Shown: positions 45,085-54,779 of the stretch, piece after piece
Layout: each line of letters begins with the position of its first letter
How positions within the stretch are numbered: the stretch's first letter is position 1
Assembly (NCBI RefSeq): GCF_006351965.1
Contig: NZ_CP040932.1
Location: 248,001 to 312,000, forward strand
DNA: 64,000 nt
Reading direction: 5' to 3'
Source of the DNA: Oceanicola sp. D3
GTDB lineage: Bacteria > Pseudomonadota > Alphaproteobacteria > Rhodobacterales > Rhodobacteraceae
The notes under the pieces: generated by a model
Told to the model about the DNA's origin: nothing
Database searches by the model: none
Seen by the model: the letters and a program-made list of their open reading frames with translations, nothing else
Program-made: the position numbers and the translations under genes

Positions 45085-45683
45085 TGCCAGCCCCTCTGCT
45101 CTTGGCCTCCGGCTCCGAGATCCGCGCTACGCTCCTAAGAAACGCGGGAGTGCCGTTTGATGTGGAGGTGCCGAGGGTTGATGAGGTGGCCATGCGTGCT
45201 GCCTTGGAAGCCGAGGGCGCGAAGGCGCGCGATATAGCGGATGCATTGGCCGAGATGAAAGCCGCACGCATCGCCGGCAAACGCCTGGAGCGGATGGTGC
45301 TGGGTTGCGATCAGGTGTTGGAGTTTTCCGGGCGTATCCTCAGCAAGCCCGGAAGCCCGGAAGAGGCAGTGGCGCAGATTACAGAGATGGCGGGACAGAA
45401 GCACACGCTGCTTTCAGCCGCTGTTATCTATGAGGATGGCGCGCCCGTGTGGCGGCATGTGGGTGTTGTCCGGCTCTACATGCGGCAACTCTCGGCGGGG
45501 TATGTTGAAGACTATGTTGCGCGCAACTGGGATGAGATTCGGTGGTGCGTCGGCGGTTACAAGCTGGAGGAAGAAGGTGCGCGGCTCTTTGCGCGGGTTG
45601 AGGGGGACTATTTTAATGTGCTCGGATTGCCGCTATTGGAGGTATTGAACTACCTGTCGATCAAAGGTGTGATCCCGACATGA
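45084..45683 (+). CDS. maf: Maf-like nucleoside triphosphate pyrophosphatase
   Basis: 199 aa from ATG 45084 (MPAPLLLASGSEIRATLLRNAGV); the longer frame upstream runs through the origin and is not coding. Maf motifs: LASGSEIRATLL, the conserved VLGCDQVLEFSGRILSKP, EDYVARNWDEIRWCVGGYKLEEEGARLFARVEGDYFNVLGLPLLEVLNYL. Members hydrolyse modified or canonical pyrimidine nucleotides. It is the first gene to the right of oriC and starts the maf-aroE-coaE-dnaQ operon, overlapping aroE by 4 bp. Confidence 0.96.
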   Translation: MPAPLLLASGSEIRATLLRNAGVPFDVEVPRVDEVAMRAALEAEGAKARDIADALAEMKAARIAGKRLERMVLGCDQVLEFSGRILSKPGSPEEAVAQITEMAGQKHTLLSAAVIYEDGAPVWRHVGVVRLYMRQLSAGYVEDYVARNWDEIRWCVGGYKLEEEGARLFARVEGDYFNVLGLPLLEVLNYLSIKGVIPT

Positions 45684-46513
45684 CGGACAAGATACCGCTG
45701 GCGGGGGTGATCGGCTCGCCAATCGCCCATTCTCGCTCCCCTGTATTGCACCGGCACTGGCTGGAGGCCCTTGGCTTGCGTGGTCATTACATCCCTATGG
45801 ATGTCAGCCACGAGAACCTTGAAGAAGTGCTGCGGGTGCTGCCGAAGATGGGCTTTGTGGGCTGTAACATCACCATCCCGCATAAGGTGGCAGCGCTGAA
45901 CCTGGCCGATGCGGTGAGTGATCGCGCAGCACTGATAGGATCGGCCAACACTCTGATCTTTCGGGATGATGGCAGCATTTATGCAGATAATACAGATGGT
46001 TACGGCTTCATCGCCAACCTCAGGGCCGGAGCGCCGGACTGGGATCCGAAGGATGGGCCGGTGGCTATTTTTGGGGCTGGCGGGGCGTGCCGCGCGGTTT
46101 TGGCGTCTCTCATTGAGGCGGGCTGCACCGATATTCGCCTCGCCAATCGCTCACGGCCCCGCGCTGAGGCCCTGCGCACCGAGTTTGGCCCCAAGATCAC
46201 CGTTTTCGACTGGGTGCTTGCAGGCTCGATGATTGAAGGCGCGGCCCTTATCGTGAACACGACCTCGCTTGGGATGGTCGGCAAATCGGAGTTCAAGGTG
46301 CCGCTCGATGCGCTGACCCCCGATATGGTTGTGACCGATATCGTCTACACCCCGCTAGACACCGAGCTTTTGAAGACAGCTGCCGCGCGGGGCTGCACCA
46401 CGGTTGATGGGCTCGGCATGCTTATCCACCAAGGTGCGCCCGGGTTTGAGCGGTGGTTCGGCGAACGGCCTCCCGTGACAGATCAAACCCGTTCGGCTGT
46501 GCTTGGCTGGTGA
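45680..46513 (+). CDS. aroE: Shikimate dehydrogenase (NADP+)
   Basis: Reduces 3-dehydroshikimate to shikimate in aromatic amino acid synthesis. 277 aa. The substrate site is [24 protein letters not shown]; the catalytic Lys is in [18 protein letters not shown] and the catalytic Asp in [21 protein letters not shown]. The nucleotide-binding loop is [16 protein letters not shown], followed by [12 protein letters not shown]. The start ATG overlaps the maf stop. Confidence 0.97.
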   Translation: MTDKIPLAGVIGSPIAHSRSPVLHRHWLEALGLRGHYIPMDVSHENLEEVLRVLPKMGFVGCNITIPHKVAALNLADAVSDRAALIGSANTLIFRDDGSIYADNTDGYGFIANLRAGAPDWDPKDGPVAIFGAGGACRAVLASLIEAGCTDIRLANRSRPRAEALRTEFGPKITVFDWVLAGSMIEGAALIVNTTSLGMVGKSEFKVPLDALTPDMVVTDIVYTPLDTELLKTAAARGCTTVDGLGMLIHQGAPGFERWFGERPPVTDQTRSAVLGW

Positions 46514-47106
46514 GCGGCGCGTTCCGGATAGGGCTCACCGGCGGGATCGGCATGGGAAAGTCCACTACGGCGCGCATGTTCGCTGACAAAGGCGTTGCCG
46601 TTTGGGATGCGGATGCAGCTGTGCACCGGCTTTATGACAAGGGCGGCGCTGCCGTTCGGGCGATTGCAGAGCTTCGGCCCGCGGCGGTTGTGGGTGGGTC
46701 GGTGTCTCGTGCGGAATTACGCGCGTGGATTGCCGAGGATGACGGTGCCTTGCAGGCCATTGAAGCCGTCGTACACCCGCTGGTGCAGCAAGACCGCGTT
46801 GCGTTTGCTGACAAGGCTGAGGCAGACATTCTGCTCTTTGATATTCCGTTGCTCTTTGAAACAGGGGCGGAGCGTGAGATGGACCTGACGGTGACAGTGA
46901 GCTGCTCGCCTGAGGAACAGCGACGTCGGGTTTTGGAGCGGGGCACGATGGATGAGGCTGCCTTTGACCGGATCGTTGCCGCACAGATGCCCGATGCCGA
47001 AAAAAGAGCCCGGGCGGATCGGGTGATCGAGACAGAAACACTGGAGCAAGCCGAGGCTCAGGTAGAGGCTATCGTGGCGGAGATCAGGGAGCGAAATGAT
47101 GCGTGA
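46510..47106 (+). CDS. coaE: Dephospho-CoA kinase
   Basis: Last step of coenzyme A synthesis. 198 aa from GTG 46510, overlapping the aroE stop. The Walker A motif is [24 protein letters not shown], with [19 protein letters not shown], the lid region with [43 protein letters not shown] and a C-terminal AxADxVIE-like [10 protein letters not shown]. Confidence 0.96.
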   Translation: MSGAFRIGLTGGIGMGKSTTARMFADKGVAVWDADAAVHRLYDKGGAAVRAIAELRPAAVVGGSVSRAELRAWIAEDDGALQAIEAVVHPLVQQDRVAFADKAEADILLFDIPLLFETGAEREMDLTVTVSCSPEEQRRRVLERGTMDEAAFDRIVAAQMPDAEKRARADRVIETETLEQAEAQVEAIVAEIRERNDA

Positions 47107-47791
47107 GATCGTGCTTGATACTGAAACCACCGGGTTTGATCCGTTCAGCGGAGACCGGATTGTTGAGATCGGTGCGGTGGAGCTGGTGGGGCATATGCCG
47201 ACAGGCAACCACTATCACCAATACATCAATCCGCAGCGCGACATGCCGACTGAAGCCTTTCAAGTGCATGGTATCAGTGAAGAATTTCTGGCCGACAAGC
47301 CGCTTTTCGCAGCCATCGCGCAGGACTTTCTGGACTTCATCGGCGATGCAAAGCTGGTGATCCACAACGCCGCCTTCGACATGAAATTCCTGAATGCGGA
47401 GTTGGGTTGGGTCAAGAAGCCGCTCATCCCGGACGATCGGGCGATTGATACGGTGGCGATGGCGCGCAAGAAGTTTCCGGGCTCGCCAGCATCGTTGGAT
47501 GCGCTGTGCCGGAGGTTTGGCATTACCACGGAGCGCGAGCTGCATGGGGCCTTGCTCGACAGCCAAATTTTGGCCGATGTCTATTTGGAGCTGATTGGCG
47601 GCCGCCAGCCGGGGTTGGTGCTTTCGGAAACGAGAAGCCGGAGCACGTCTGACACGGTGGATACCAATTGGCGCCCGTCACCTCGCCCGCAGGCGCTGCC
47701 CGCGCGGCTGACAGAAAGTGAGAACGCCGCACACCAGGCTTTTGTGGAAAAGCTCGGTGATGCGGCGGTCTGGAAACGGTTTGCGGATTAG
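47099..47791 (+). CDS. dnaQ: DNA polymerase III epsilon subunit (proofreading exonuclease)
   Basis: About 230 aa; ATG 47096 one codon upstream is equally possible. The DEDDh exonuclease motifs are Exo [13 protein letters not shown], Exo [18 protein letters not shown], and Exo [18 protein letters not shown]. The C-terminal tail after RQPGLV is the flexible linker and polymerase-binding segment. It is the last gene of maf-aroE-coaE-dnaQ, a standard origin-side operon of alphaproteobacteria. Confidence 0.97.
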   Translation: MREIVLDTETTGFDPFSGDRIVEIGAVELVGHMPTGNHYHQYINPQRDMPTEAFQVHGISEEFLADKPLFAAIAQDFLDFIGDAKLVIHNAAFDMKFLNAELGWVKKPLIPDDRAIDTVAMARKKFPGSPASLDALCRRFGITTERELHGALLDSQILADVYLELIGGRQPGLVLSETRSRSTSDTVDTNWRPSPRPQALPARLTESENAAHQAFVEKLGDAAVWKRFAD

Positions 47792-48288
47792 GCGTCGGCT
47801 TTAGGCGCAGCCTCGGCCGCCCGCTGGGCGATTTGCTGGCGATAGAGCGCCACAAAGTCGATGTTTTGCAGGTTCACCGGCGGGAAGTTGCCGTCACGGG
47901 TGACGTCAGACACGATGCGGCGCACGTAGGGAAACACCTGACGTGGGCATTCGATGAGCAGGAAGGGGTGCAGCTGGTCTTCCGGCACGCCTTCGATCTG
48001 GAACACTGCCCCATAGTCGAGCTCAAGCAGGAAGAGCGTCGCGCCATCAGGGCGGTTCTTGCTTTCAACCTTGGTTTTCAGCGTGACTTCATACTGGTTG
48101 GGCGTGGTGCGTTTGCGCGCGTCCACAGCAACCGACACCTGCATGTCGGGCTGAACTTCACCAGTCACGCCTTTTTGCACCACGATGTTTTCAAACGACA
48201 TATCGCGGATGAACTGGGCGAGGATCTGCAGTTGAACCTGGGGCGGCTCTTGCGGCGCCGCAGCGCCATTTTCGGGGGTGTCGGCCAT
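47788..48288 (-). CDS. secB: Protein-export chaperone SecB
   Basis: Tetrameric cytosolic chaperone that passes unfolded preproteins to SecA. 166 aa. It shows VQLQILAQFIRDMSFENIVVQKG, YEVTLKTKVESKNRPDGATLFLLELDYGAVFQIEGVPEDQLHPFLLIECPRQVFPYVRRIVSDVTRDGNFPPVNLQNIDFVALY in order, matching the family throughout; the last segment is the SecA-contact and groove region. It is convergent with dnaQ (4 bp overlap). fxsA lies upstream on the same strand. Confidence 0.98.
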   Translation of the reverse strand: MADTPENGAAAPQEPPQVQLQILAQFIRDMSFENIVVQKGVTGEVQPDMQVSVAVDARKRTTPNQYEVTLKTKVESKNRPDGATLFLLELDYGAVFQIEGVPEDQLHPFLLIECPRQVFPYVRRIVSDVTRDGNFPPVNLQNIDFVALYRQQIAQRAAEAAPKADA

Positions 48289-48342
48289 TGGGCCCTCCGG
48301 TTTTTTAGGTCGGGCCTGCTTTATCAGGCGTTGGCGGTGGCC

Positions 48343-48819
48343 TCAATGGCGTGTCCACCCGGAATTGCCGGGCACCTTTGGCGTGTCAGGCTCTACCTCG
48401 TGAAAACTGCCCTCAACCACATCATCCCGCGCAGCGCGCTGGGCTGGCCCGCCGCCCATTGTGAAACTTTGAACCCTCACGCGCTTGCGCAACCACTCAA
48501 AGGCCATGGTTCGGAAGCCAGGGATGAGGAGCAGAAAGCCAACCGCATCTGTGAAAAACCCAGGGGTTAGCAGGAGCGCGCCGGAAAACAGGATCATGGC
48601 ACCGTGTGCGAGCGGCTCAGTTGGGTCGCGCAAGTCGTTGAATCTGCCCTGAAGATCGGCCAGCACCTGCCGCCCCTGGCTCTTGACCAGCCAAGTGCCG
48701 AGAATTGCTGTTACGATAACGATCCCGAGGGTCGGCCAGAGCCCGATAAGGCCCCCGACCTGGATGAAGAGAGCAATCTCGATGATCGGGACCGCGATGA
48801 AGAGCGCTAATAGGGGCAT
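48343..48819 (-). CDS. fxsA: FxsA family inner-membrane protein
   Basis: 158 aa from ATG 48819 behind GGAGG. The N-terminal PLLALFIAVPIIEIALFIQVGGLIGLWPTLGIVIVTAILGTWLVKSQG and the APxxRPTEP-like region DPTEPLAHGAMILFSGALLLTPGFFTDAVGFLLLIPGFR are the FxsA signatures; four membrane segments are likely. E. coli FxsA, when overproduced, relieves phage T7 exclusion by F plasmid; the native role is unknown. It is divergent from the Tim44-domain gene. Confidence 0.93.
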   Translation of the reverse strand: MPLLALFIAVPIIEIALFIQVGGLIGLWPTLGIVIVTAILGTWLVKSQGRQVLADLQGRFNDLRDPTEPLAHGAMILFSGALLLTPGFFTDAVGFLLLIPGFRTMAFEWLRKRVRVQSFTMGGGPAQRAARDDVVEGSFHEVEPDTPKVPGNSGWTRH

Positions 48820-48922
48820 CAAACCTCCGTAAGTGTCGCAGGGGCGCTGGTGGACTTGCCCCCTGCGAAAGCCTACATATGTTCGGAACGCTCCAATTGC
48901 CAACTTTGTGCCCGAGGCCCCA

Positions 48923-49588
48923 ATGAATCTTGCCGTTATCCAGCTGCTTGTGCTTGCCGGTGTCGCGATCTTTCTGATCCTGCGGCTGCGCTCCGTGCTG
49001 GGCACCCGCGAGGGTTTCGAAAAGCCGCAAGCCCCGCTGCCCGGCCCAAGCCGTAGCCGCGAAAACTCTCGCCCGGATTTTGAGGTGATCGACGGTGGGA
49101 TTGACCGCGACATCACCGACAATGTTCCCGAGGGGCCGGCGGCTGATGCGCTGGCCAAGATGAAGTCTGTCGAGCCCGGATTTTCGGTTGGCGAGTTTCT
49201 TCATGGGGCCCGTGGTGCGTATGAGATGATCCTGATGGCCTTCGAGCGGGGTGAGCTTGATAGCGTGGCACCGTTCCTTGGCGAGGACGTGGCCGAGAGC
49301 TTCGAGGACGTCGTGAAGATGCGCGCCGAAAACGGTGTTACGGTTGAGGCCAGCTTTATTGGCGTGCGTGAGACGGTGCTGAAGAACGCCAGCTTTGACG
49401 AGGCCAGCAGCGAGGCCGAGATTACCGTGCGCTTCATCGGTGAGATGACAAGTGTGGTGCGTGATGCCGGTGGAGATATCGTTGAAGGCGACCCGAATGC
49501 TGTGAAGCGCCAGCGCGATGTCTGGACCTTTGCAAGGCACATGGGCACAGGCGATCCCAACTGGAAACTGGTCGCCACCGGCGAGTGA
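48923..49588 (+). CDS. Tim44-like domain inner-membrane protein
   Basis: 221 aa from ATG 48923. One N-terminal membrane anchor (NLAVIQLLVLAGVAIFLILRLRSVLGTREGFEKP), then a Pro/Arg linker and a C-terminal Tim44/TolA-like domain: GFSVGEFLHGARGAYEMILMAFERGELDSVAPFLGEDVAESFEDVV, EASFIGVRETVLKNASFD, AEITVRFIGEMTSVVRDAGG and DVWTFARHMGTGDPNWKLVAT. It is the bacterial relative of the mitochondrial import motor subunit Tim44. It is next to secB/fxsA, and the mltA-like gene starts 8 bp after it. Confidence 0.92.
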   Translation: MNLAVIQLLVLAGVAIFLILRLRSVLGTREGFEKPQAPLPGPSRSRENSRPDFEVIDGGIDRDITDNVPEGPAADALAKMKSVEPGFSVGEFLHGARGAYEMILMAFERGELDSVAPFLGEDVAESFEDVVKMRAENGVTVEASFIGVRETVLKNASFDEASSEAEITVRFIGEMTSVVRDAGGDIVEGDPNAVKRQRDVWTFARHMGTGDPNWKLVATGE

Positions 49589-49595
49589 GCCGGGC

Positions 49596-50498
49596 GTGGC
49601 GCGGCTTGCATTGGCGGACCTGCCCGGTTGGGCAGAGGATGATCATGACGCCGCTCTAAGCGCATATCTGAGAACAGCAACAAAAGATGACCCCGCGCAT
49701 AGTGTCGCGCAGGGTGACGGAAAGGTCTTCCTAGAGCGATCCTTTGATGCCGAGGTCGTGGCTGAGGATGCCGTGATGACGGGCTACTTTGAGCCGGTTT
49801 ACGAGGGGGCGCTGCAAAAGAGCGATGACTGCCGCGCGCCAATCCACGCGCTCCCTGAGGGTTGGCAAACCGGAGACAGTTTTGCCACGCGCGCCGAGAT
49901 CGAAGATGGTGATCTGCTTGAGGGGTGCGAGCTGGCTTGGCTGAAAAGCCCGCTCGACGCTTTTTTGCTACAGGTTCAGGGCTCTGGCCGTGTACGCCTT
50001 GCCGATGGGTCGATGCGCCGTGTCGGTTATGCCGGGAAGAATGGCCACCCCTATGTTTCGCTCGGCAAGCTCTTGATCGAACGGGGGCACCTCACCGCTA
50101 AAGATGCCTCCATGCAGGCGATACAGGCCTGGTTTTCCGAGAACCCCGAATTAGGGCCGCGCTACCTGCGGGAGAACCCGAGCTACGTTTTTTTCCGCTC
50201 CCTTGATGATTTGCCAGAAGAGTTGGGGCCGATTGGCACCGCAGGTGTGCCGCTGACGGCGCAGCGCAGTATTGCGGTTGATGAAGCCCATACAAGGCTT
50301 GGCGCTCTGGCCTATGTGGTGCCCAAACACCCTGACACGGCGCCGCGCCTCTGCGTTGCGCAGGATACGGGTGGGGCGATCAAAGGGGCGGGGCGGACGG
50401 ATTTGTTTTGCGGCACCGGAGCGCAAGCGGGCGCGCAGGCGGGGCGGTTGAACACGACACTCAGCTTTTTTCGGCTCGTTCCCAAGGCGGTGCGATGA
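49596..50498 (+). CDS. mltA: MltA-family lytic murein transglycosylase without a visible signal peptide
   Basis: 300 aa from GTG 49596 (MARLALADLPGWAEDDHDAAL). The MltA domain shows VMTGYFEPVYEGAL, LAWLKSPLDAFLLQVQGSGRVRLADGSMRRVGYAGKNGHPYVSLGKLL, and ENPSYVFFR. The 3D domain has CVAQDTGGAIKGAGRTDLFCGTGAQAGAQAGRLN, which includes the catalytic Asp. Family members are periplasmic lipoproteins or secreted enzymes. Here the domain begins at the ninth residue, and no signal sequence is found between it and the upstream Tim44 stop. A longer frame from 49518 overlaps the Tim44 gene and is not a signal peptide either. smr overlaps its stop. Confidence 0.88.
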   Translation: MARLALADLPGWAEDDHDAALSAYLRTATKDDPAHSVAQGDGKVFLERSFDAEVVAEDAVMTGYFEPVYEGALQKSDDCRAPIHALPEGWQTGDSFATRAEIEDGDLLEGCELAWLKSPLDAFLLQVQGSGRVRLADGSMRRVGYAGKNGHPYVSLGKLLIERGHLTAKDASMQAIQAWFSENPELGPRYLRENPSYVFFRSLDDLPEELGPIGTAGVPLTAQRSIAVDEAHTRLGALAYVVPKHPDTAPRLCVAQDTGGAIKGAGRTDLFCGTGAQAGAQAGRLNTTLSFFRLVPKAVR

Positions 50499-51070
50499 GC
50501 CGGAAAACACCAAAGCGACTTAGCAGCGAAGACGAAGCGCTGTGGCGGAAGGTGGTGGAGAAGGCGACGCCGCTCACGAAGAGCCGCCCGAAACCTACGC
50601 CAACCGCCACTAAACCGCATCACGCGCCTGAGCCTAAGCCAAAATTCGTTCCGCAGCCTTTCACGATTGGGGAACGGGCTGGCTCCAGTGAAACGAAAGC
50701 CCCGGCGGCCAAACACGCTCCGGCGATGGATCGTAAGGCCTTCACCCGGATGAAGCGGGGCAAGTTGAAGCCGGAAGCGCGGATTGATTTGCACGGTATG
50801 ACTTTGGCCGAGGCGCACCCGCGGCTTTTGAAGTTCATCCACTCCACCCATGCAGATGGCAAACGGCTCGTTTTGGTGATCACCGGCAAGGGGCGCACGC
50901 GGCCGGATGACGAAGGGCCCATTCCGTCCCGTCCTGGTGTTTTGCGCCGACAGGTGCCCGATTGGCTAACGCGGCCACCGCTGACGGCGCTGGTGCTGGA
51001 AGTGACCCCGGCCAACCTCAGGCATGGTGGCGAGGGTGCATTTTATGTGTATCTAAGGCGTAGCCGGTAG
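50495..51070 (+). CDS. Smr-domain protein
   Basis: 191 aa from ATG 50495, overlapping the mltA stop (ATGA). A charged, Pro/Lys-rich N-terminal arm is followed by the Smr (MutS2-related) domain: ARIDLHGMTLAEAHPRLLKFI, with LDLHGxT signature, VLVITGKGR, then GVLRRQVPDWLTRPPLTALVLEVTPANLRHGGEGAFYVYLRR. Smr domains are nucleases or DNA/RNA-binding modules; stand-alone alphaproteobacterial members have unclear targets. It is convergent with the MFS gene, with an 18 bp overlap. Confidence 0.93.
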   Translation: MSRKTPKRLSSEDEALWRKVVEKATPLTKSRPKPTPTATKPHHAPEPKPKFVPQPFTIGERAGSSETKAPAAKHAPAMDRKAFTRMKRGKLKPEARIDLHGMTLAEAHPRLLKFIHSTHADGKRLVLVITGKGRTRPDDEGPIPSRPGVLRRQVPDWLTRPPLTALVLEVTPANLRHGGEGAFYVYLRRSR

Positions 51071-52276
51071 CCGTTTGCGCGCCGCCGTCAGCCCGATGGT
51101 GATACTCACCGCCGCGAAAACGAAATAGGCGGCAATCCACGGCAGCTGCTCTTCAAAGTTGTAGCCGGCGTCAATGAGCCAACCACTAATGCCCGGCCCG
51201 ATTGCGGACCCGAACACCATGATCGCTCCGGCGGCGGCCTTGATTGCCCCGATGTGGCGGGTTCCGAAAAACTCGGCCCAGTAGGATCCCGGCAGGGTGG
51301 CCTGAGCCCCGACACCAAGGGCGACCATGCCAAGCCCTGCCGCTGCCATGTGCAGGCTTTCCGCCTGCCAGAGCAGCAGGAAGCCAAAGGCGAAGGGCAA
51401 CATGAAGAGCATCATCAGCCGGGCCGTGCCAAAGCGGTCGATCAGCGCGCCGGTGGTGAAGGTTGAGATGATGGCCAAGGTGGTGAACACCGGCATGAGC
51501 GCAACGTAATCGACCAGCGCCCAGCCCTTTATTGCTGCGAAATGGACTTGCTGGAAGAACAGCGAGGTGCCCCATGCCGCTGGCCCGAGCAGCACCGGGA
51601 TGCTGAACCAGAAGAGAGGATGGCGCAAAACCTCGGCGCGGCTCCAATGGTGATTGTCCATGCCGGCCATCGGCGCGGAGCTGGCGACGGATTGAGGCGT
51701 TCTTTCGTTGCGCAGCAGGAGGGCCAACACGGGCAGCGCCGCCAGAATAAGGCCAGCGGCCACAACCCACAGCCACCGCCAGTTCATTGTCAGCAAAGCA
51801 GCCGCGGCTCCAACGGGAAGAACCGCTTGCCCGAGGGCAAAGCCGAGCGATGAGATCGACAGCGCCATTCCGCGCCGACCGATGAACCACCGCGCCATGG
51901 CAACCACAGAAAGATGGCTGAACAGGCCTTGTCCAAACAGGCGGAGTGCGAAGATGACGAACACCAGAAGAACCGGCCCGGGGACGGCGGCCATCGCGAG
52001 GCAGGAGAGTGCCAGACCTGGCCCGACGATATTGGCGAGGGCGCGCACGCGGTAGCGATCGGTCAAGGCACCGGCCCAGACCATCGCCAAGGCCGAAAGG
52101 GTGGTGCCAACGGTATAGATGAGCCCCCACTGGCCGTCAGAGAGCCCGAAGGTGCCCATGATCTCGCCCGCGAAAACCGAAATGAAGAAGGTTTGCCCGA
52201 AGGATGAGCTAAAGGAGAGCAATGCACCGGCCAGTAGGAATGGGGCATTGCTGCGAAGGAAGCCGAAGAAGCTCAT
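51053..52276 (-). CDS. Major facilitator superfamily transporter
   Basis: 407 aa with about 12 hydrophobic membrane segments. The MFS motif between helices 2 and 3 is recognisable in MVWAGALTDRYRVRALANIVGP. Other segments include FGQGLFSHLSVVAMARWFIGRRGMALSISSLGFALGQAVLP, typical of the MFS half-domain. It resembles the monocarboxylate/oxalate-formate antiporter branch, but the substrate cannot be told. It follows the lipoprotein hydrolase gene on the same strand with a 40 bp gap. Confidence 0.88.
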   Translation of the reverse strand: MSFFGFLRSNAPFLLAGALLSFSSSFGQTFFISVFAGEIMGTFGLSDGQWGLIYTVGTTLSALAMVWAGALTDRYRVRALANIVGPGLALSCLAMAAVPGPVLLVFVIFALRLFGQGLFSHLSVVAMARWFIGRRGMALSISSLGFALGQAVLPVGAAAALLTMNWRWLWVVAAGLILAALPVLALLLRNERTPQSVASSAPMAGMDNHHWSRAEVLRHPLFWFSIPVLLGPAAWGTSLFFQQVHFAAIKGWALVDYVALMPVFTTLAIISTFTTGALIDRFGTARLMMLFMLPFAFGFLLLWQAESLHMAAAGLGMVALGVGAQATLPGSYWAEFFGTRHIGAIKAAAGAIMVFGSAIGPGISGWLIDAGYNFEEQLPWIAAYFVFAAVSITIGLTAARKRLPATP

Positions 52277-52316
52277 GCGGGCGTTTATCGCGCCGAAGGA
52301 CGGGGATGAAAAGCTG

Positions 52317-53429
52317 TCAGTTTCCGGCTAACGCGGACACGGGCGAGAGGATGATGGAGGTGGCGCTGCGCACCGTCAGGATTGTGCCGGGGAGGAGTCC
52401 GGCGCGGCCTGCATTATCGGTTCCGAAGGCGGCATCGACGGCACCGACTTGGCCGAGGATCTTCAACAGTGCCGGATTTTCGGCGGCCACGAAGTGATCC
52501 AGCCCGCCGCTCTGGAAGCTGGAAACATCTATGAGGGTGACATCGAGGTCTGCCACGGCCTCTACATCCGGCAGATTGCCCAGCCGGGCGGGCAGGCCAG
52601 TAAGGCGGGCAGACAGGCGCAGGGCCTTATCTCGGCTTGAGGTGAAGATGATGAAGGGTTGCGGCAGGTTGCCGATCCGCTTGGCTTGGGTGCGGAACAG
52701 ATCAACATCCAGATCGGGCGACATCAGTATGACGCCGTTGAGCTTGGGCAGCACTTTGCGATCACCGCGAATGGCCATTTGGCGCAGGGTTTCCATCACC
52801 ACAAGCGAGCCCATCGAATGGCCGACAATGGTGATAGTCCGGGCACCGGACTGCGAGACTTCCTCCAGAAACTGCTCCAGCCCGTCCCGGGCAAACAGGG
52901 CACTGTCGCGGTCATAGGCGTAAGCCAGCGGGTTTTCGGCGGAGGGCCATGTGTAGCTGACAGGCAGATCGTCGATCTTGAGATCATGGGTCAACTGAGC
53001 GAGGCGGAAGACTGCGTCAGCGATGGTGTTGTTGTAGCCGTGAACATAGACGATCACGTTCCCCCGCGCCTTTGGCCGGGCCTTCAACGCCTGATGGACC
53101 GCACCACGAAATGTTTGTGGTGTCGCGTAACGGTTTGCCGCCGTTGCGACGAAATCGCGCTGAACATCTGCGCCACGGCGCCGTGCGGTGCGCACCTCGC
53201 CGGGCTGCCTGTTGGGCGGAACGGACACGTCATAGGACAGGTAGCCAAGCGGGCCGCGCTCCGTGTAGCGGAGGGCCTTCTTTGTAGGGTCACGCTCCCG
53301 GGTGCTGCCGACAAAGATTGTGTAGGGCGTACCGATCCCCACGGCGCCGGGCACGATCACCAGCGAGGCGCGCGGGGCGCAGGCGGACAGCGCAAGAATC
53401 AGCAGCGTAAGGCGCAAGAAACCAGTCAT
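52317..53429 (-). CDS. Alpha/beta hydrolase lipoprotein (DUF900)
   Basis: 370 aa. Signal sequence with lipobox MTGFLRLTLLILALSAC (Cys17). The DUF900 domain has YTIFVGSTRERD, GNVIVYVHGYNNTIADAVFRLAQL, the nucleophile elbow TITIVGHSMGSLVVMETLRQM (Ser about 205) and a C-terminal SFQSGGLDHFVAA with the likely catalytic His. The substrate (esters or lipids in the envelope) is not known. It lies downstream of hslU on the same strand. Confidence 0.9.
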   Translation of the reverse strand: MTGFLRLTLLILALSACAPRASLVIVPGAVGIGTPYTIFVGSTRERDPTKKALRYTERGPLGYLSYDVSVPPNRQPGEVRTARRRGADVQRDFVATAANRYATPQTFRGAVHQALKARPKARGNVIVYVHGYNNTIADAVFRLAQLTHDLKIDDLPVSYTWPSAENPLAYAYDRDSALFARDGLEQFLEEVSQSGARTITIVGHSMGSLVVMETLRQMAIRGDRKVLPKLNGVILMSPDLDVDLFRTQAKRIGNLPQPFIIFTSSRDKALRLSARLTGLPARLGNLPDVEAVADLDVTLIDVSSFQSGGLDHFVAAENPALLKILGQVGAVDAAFGTDNAGRAGLLPGTILTVRSATSIILSPVSALAGN

Positions 53430-53468
53430 GGTTGCCAGATTATCGCGCCCGCACGGCAGGTGCCATTG

Positions 53469-54779
53469 CTATAGAACGTACCGCGACAAATCGGTGGAGC
53501 GGGAAAGTTCGCCAAGGTTTTCCTCGACATAGTCGGCGTTGATCTCGACCGCGTCGCCAGACTTGTCGGGCGCCACGAAGGAAAGCTCCTCAAAGACCCG
53601 TTCGATCACCGTGTAGAGCCGACGGGCACCGATATTCTCGACGCTCTGATTGACCTCTGCCGCGATGCGGGCAAGCGCCGAGATACCATCATCGGTAAAA
53701 CTCACCTCCACCCCTTCGGTCTTCATAAGGGCGGTGTATTGCCGGGTCAGCGCATTGTCGGTTTCGGTCAGGATCCGCACAAAATCCTGCTCGGTCAGCG
53801 CCCGCAGCTCAACCCGGATGGGCAGGCGGCCCTGAAGCTCGGGGAGCAGATCGGACGGCTTGGCGATGTGGAAGGCGCCTGAGGCGATGAAGAGGATATG
53901 GTCGGTCTTGACCGGTCCATGCTTGGTGGACACGGTTGTGCCCTCGATCAGCGGCAGCAGATCGCGCTGAACACCCTCGCGGCTCACATCGCCGCCACGC
54001 GTTTCGGCGCGGGCGCAGACCTTGTCGATCTCGTCGATGAAGACGATGCCGTTCTCCTGCACGGATTCAAGGGCTGCCGCCTTGACGGCCTCATCATCCA
54101 GCAGCTTGTCGGCCTCTTCGCCGATCAGCACGTCATAGCTTTCGGCGACGGTGAATTTGCGGCGCTGGGTGCGCCCGCCGAAGGCCTTGCCGAACAGATC
54201 TTGCAGGTTGCCCATGCCCTGCATCCCGCCGCCGGGTTGGCCGGGAATCTCGAACATCGGCATGGAGGGAGCGGGCTCTGCGATGTCGAGCTCGATCTCG
54301 GTGTCGTCGAGCTCGCCGTTGCGGAGCTTGTCGCGGAACATGTCGAGCGTCTTGCCGCGCGCGTCTTCTCCGGCGATGGCGCGCAGCACCCGCTCTTCGG
54401 CGGCTTCGCGGGCCTTCGACCTGACGTCTTCGCGCATCAACTCCCGGGTCTGGGCAATGGAAGCATCAACCAGATCGCGGATGATCTGCTCCACATCACG
54501 GCCAACATAGCCAACCTCGGTAAACTTGGTGGCCTCAACCTTGATGAAAGGCGCACGGGCCAGCTTGGCGAGGCGTCGGGAAATCTCGGTTTTGCCCACG
54601 CCGGTCGGGCCGATCATAAGGATGTTCTTGGGGTAGACCTCTTCGCGGATGTCATCGGCCAGCTGCTTGCGCCGCCAGCGGTTGCGAAGGGCAACGGCAA
54701 CGGCGCGCTTGGCGTCCTTTTGGCCGATGATGAAGCGGTCGAGCTCGGAAACGATCTCGCGGGGGGTCAGGTCTGTCAT
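53469..54779 (-). CDS. hslU: ATP-dependent protease ATPase subunit HslU
   Basis: AAA+ unfoldase that feeds HslV. 436 aa. [34 protein letters not shown], Walker [20 protein letters not shown], pore loop region with [18 protein letters not shown], intermediate domain around 110-240, Walker [30 protein letters not shown], and the C-terminal tail LSRYVL that docks into HslV. hslV lies 1.5 kb upstream on the same strand; the pair is split by a membrane protein gene and an opposite-strand gene fragment. Confidence 0.98.
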   Translation of the reverse strand: MTDLTPREIVSELDRFIIGQKDAKRAVAVALRNRWRRKQLADDIREEVYPKNILMIGPTGVGKTEISRRLAKLARAPFIKVEATKFTEVGYVGRDVEQIIRDLVDASIAQTRELMREDVRSKAREAAEERVLRAIAGEDARGKTLDMFRDKLRNGELDDTEIELDIAEPAPSMPMFEIPGQPGGGMQGMGNLQDLFGKAFGGRTQRRKFTVAESYDVLIGEEADKLLDDEAVKAAALESVQENGIVFIDEIDKVCARAETRGGDVSREGVQRDLLPLIEGTTVSTKHGPVKTDHILFIASGAFHIAKPSDLLPELQGRLPIRVELRALTEQDFVRILTETDNALTRQYTALMKTEGVEVSFTDDGISALARIAAEVNQSVENIGARRLYTVIERVFEELSFVAPDKSGDAVEINADYVEENLGELSRSTDLSRYVL

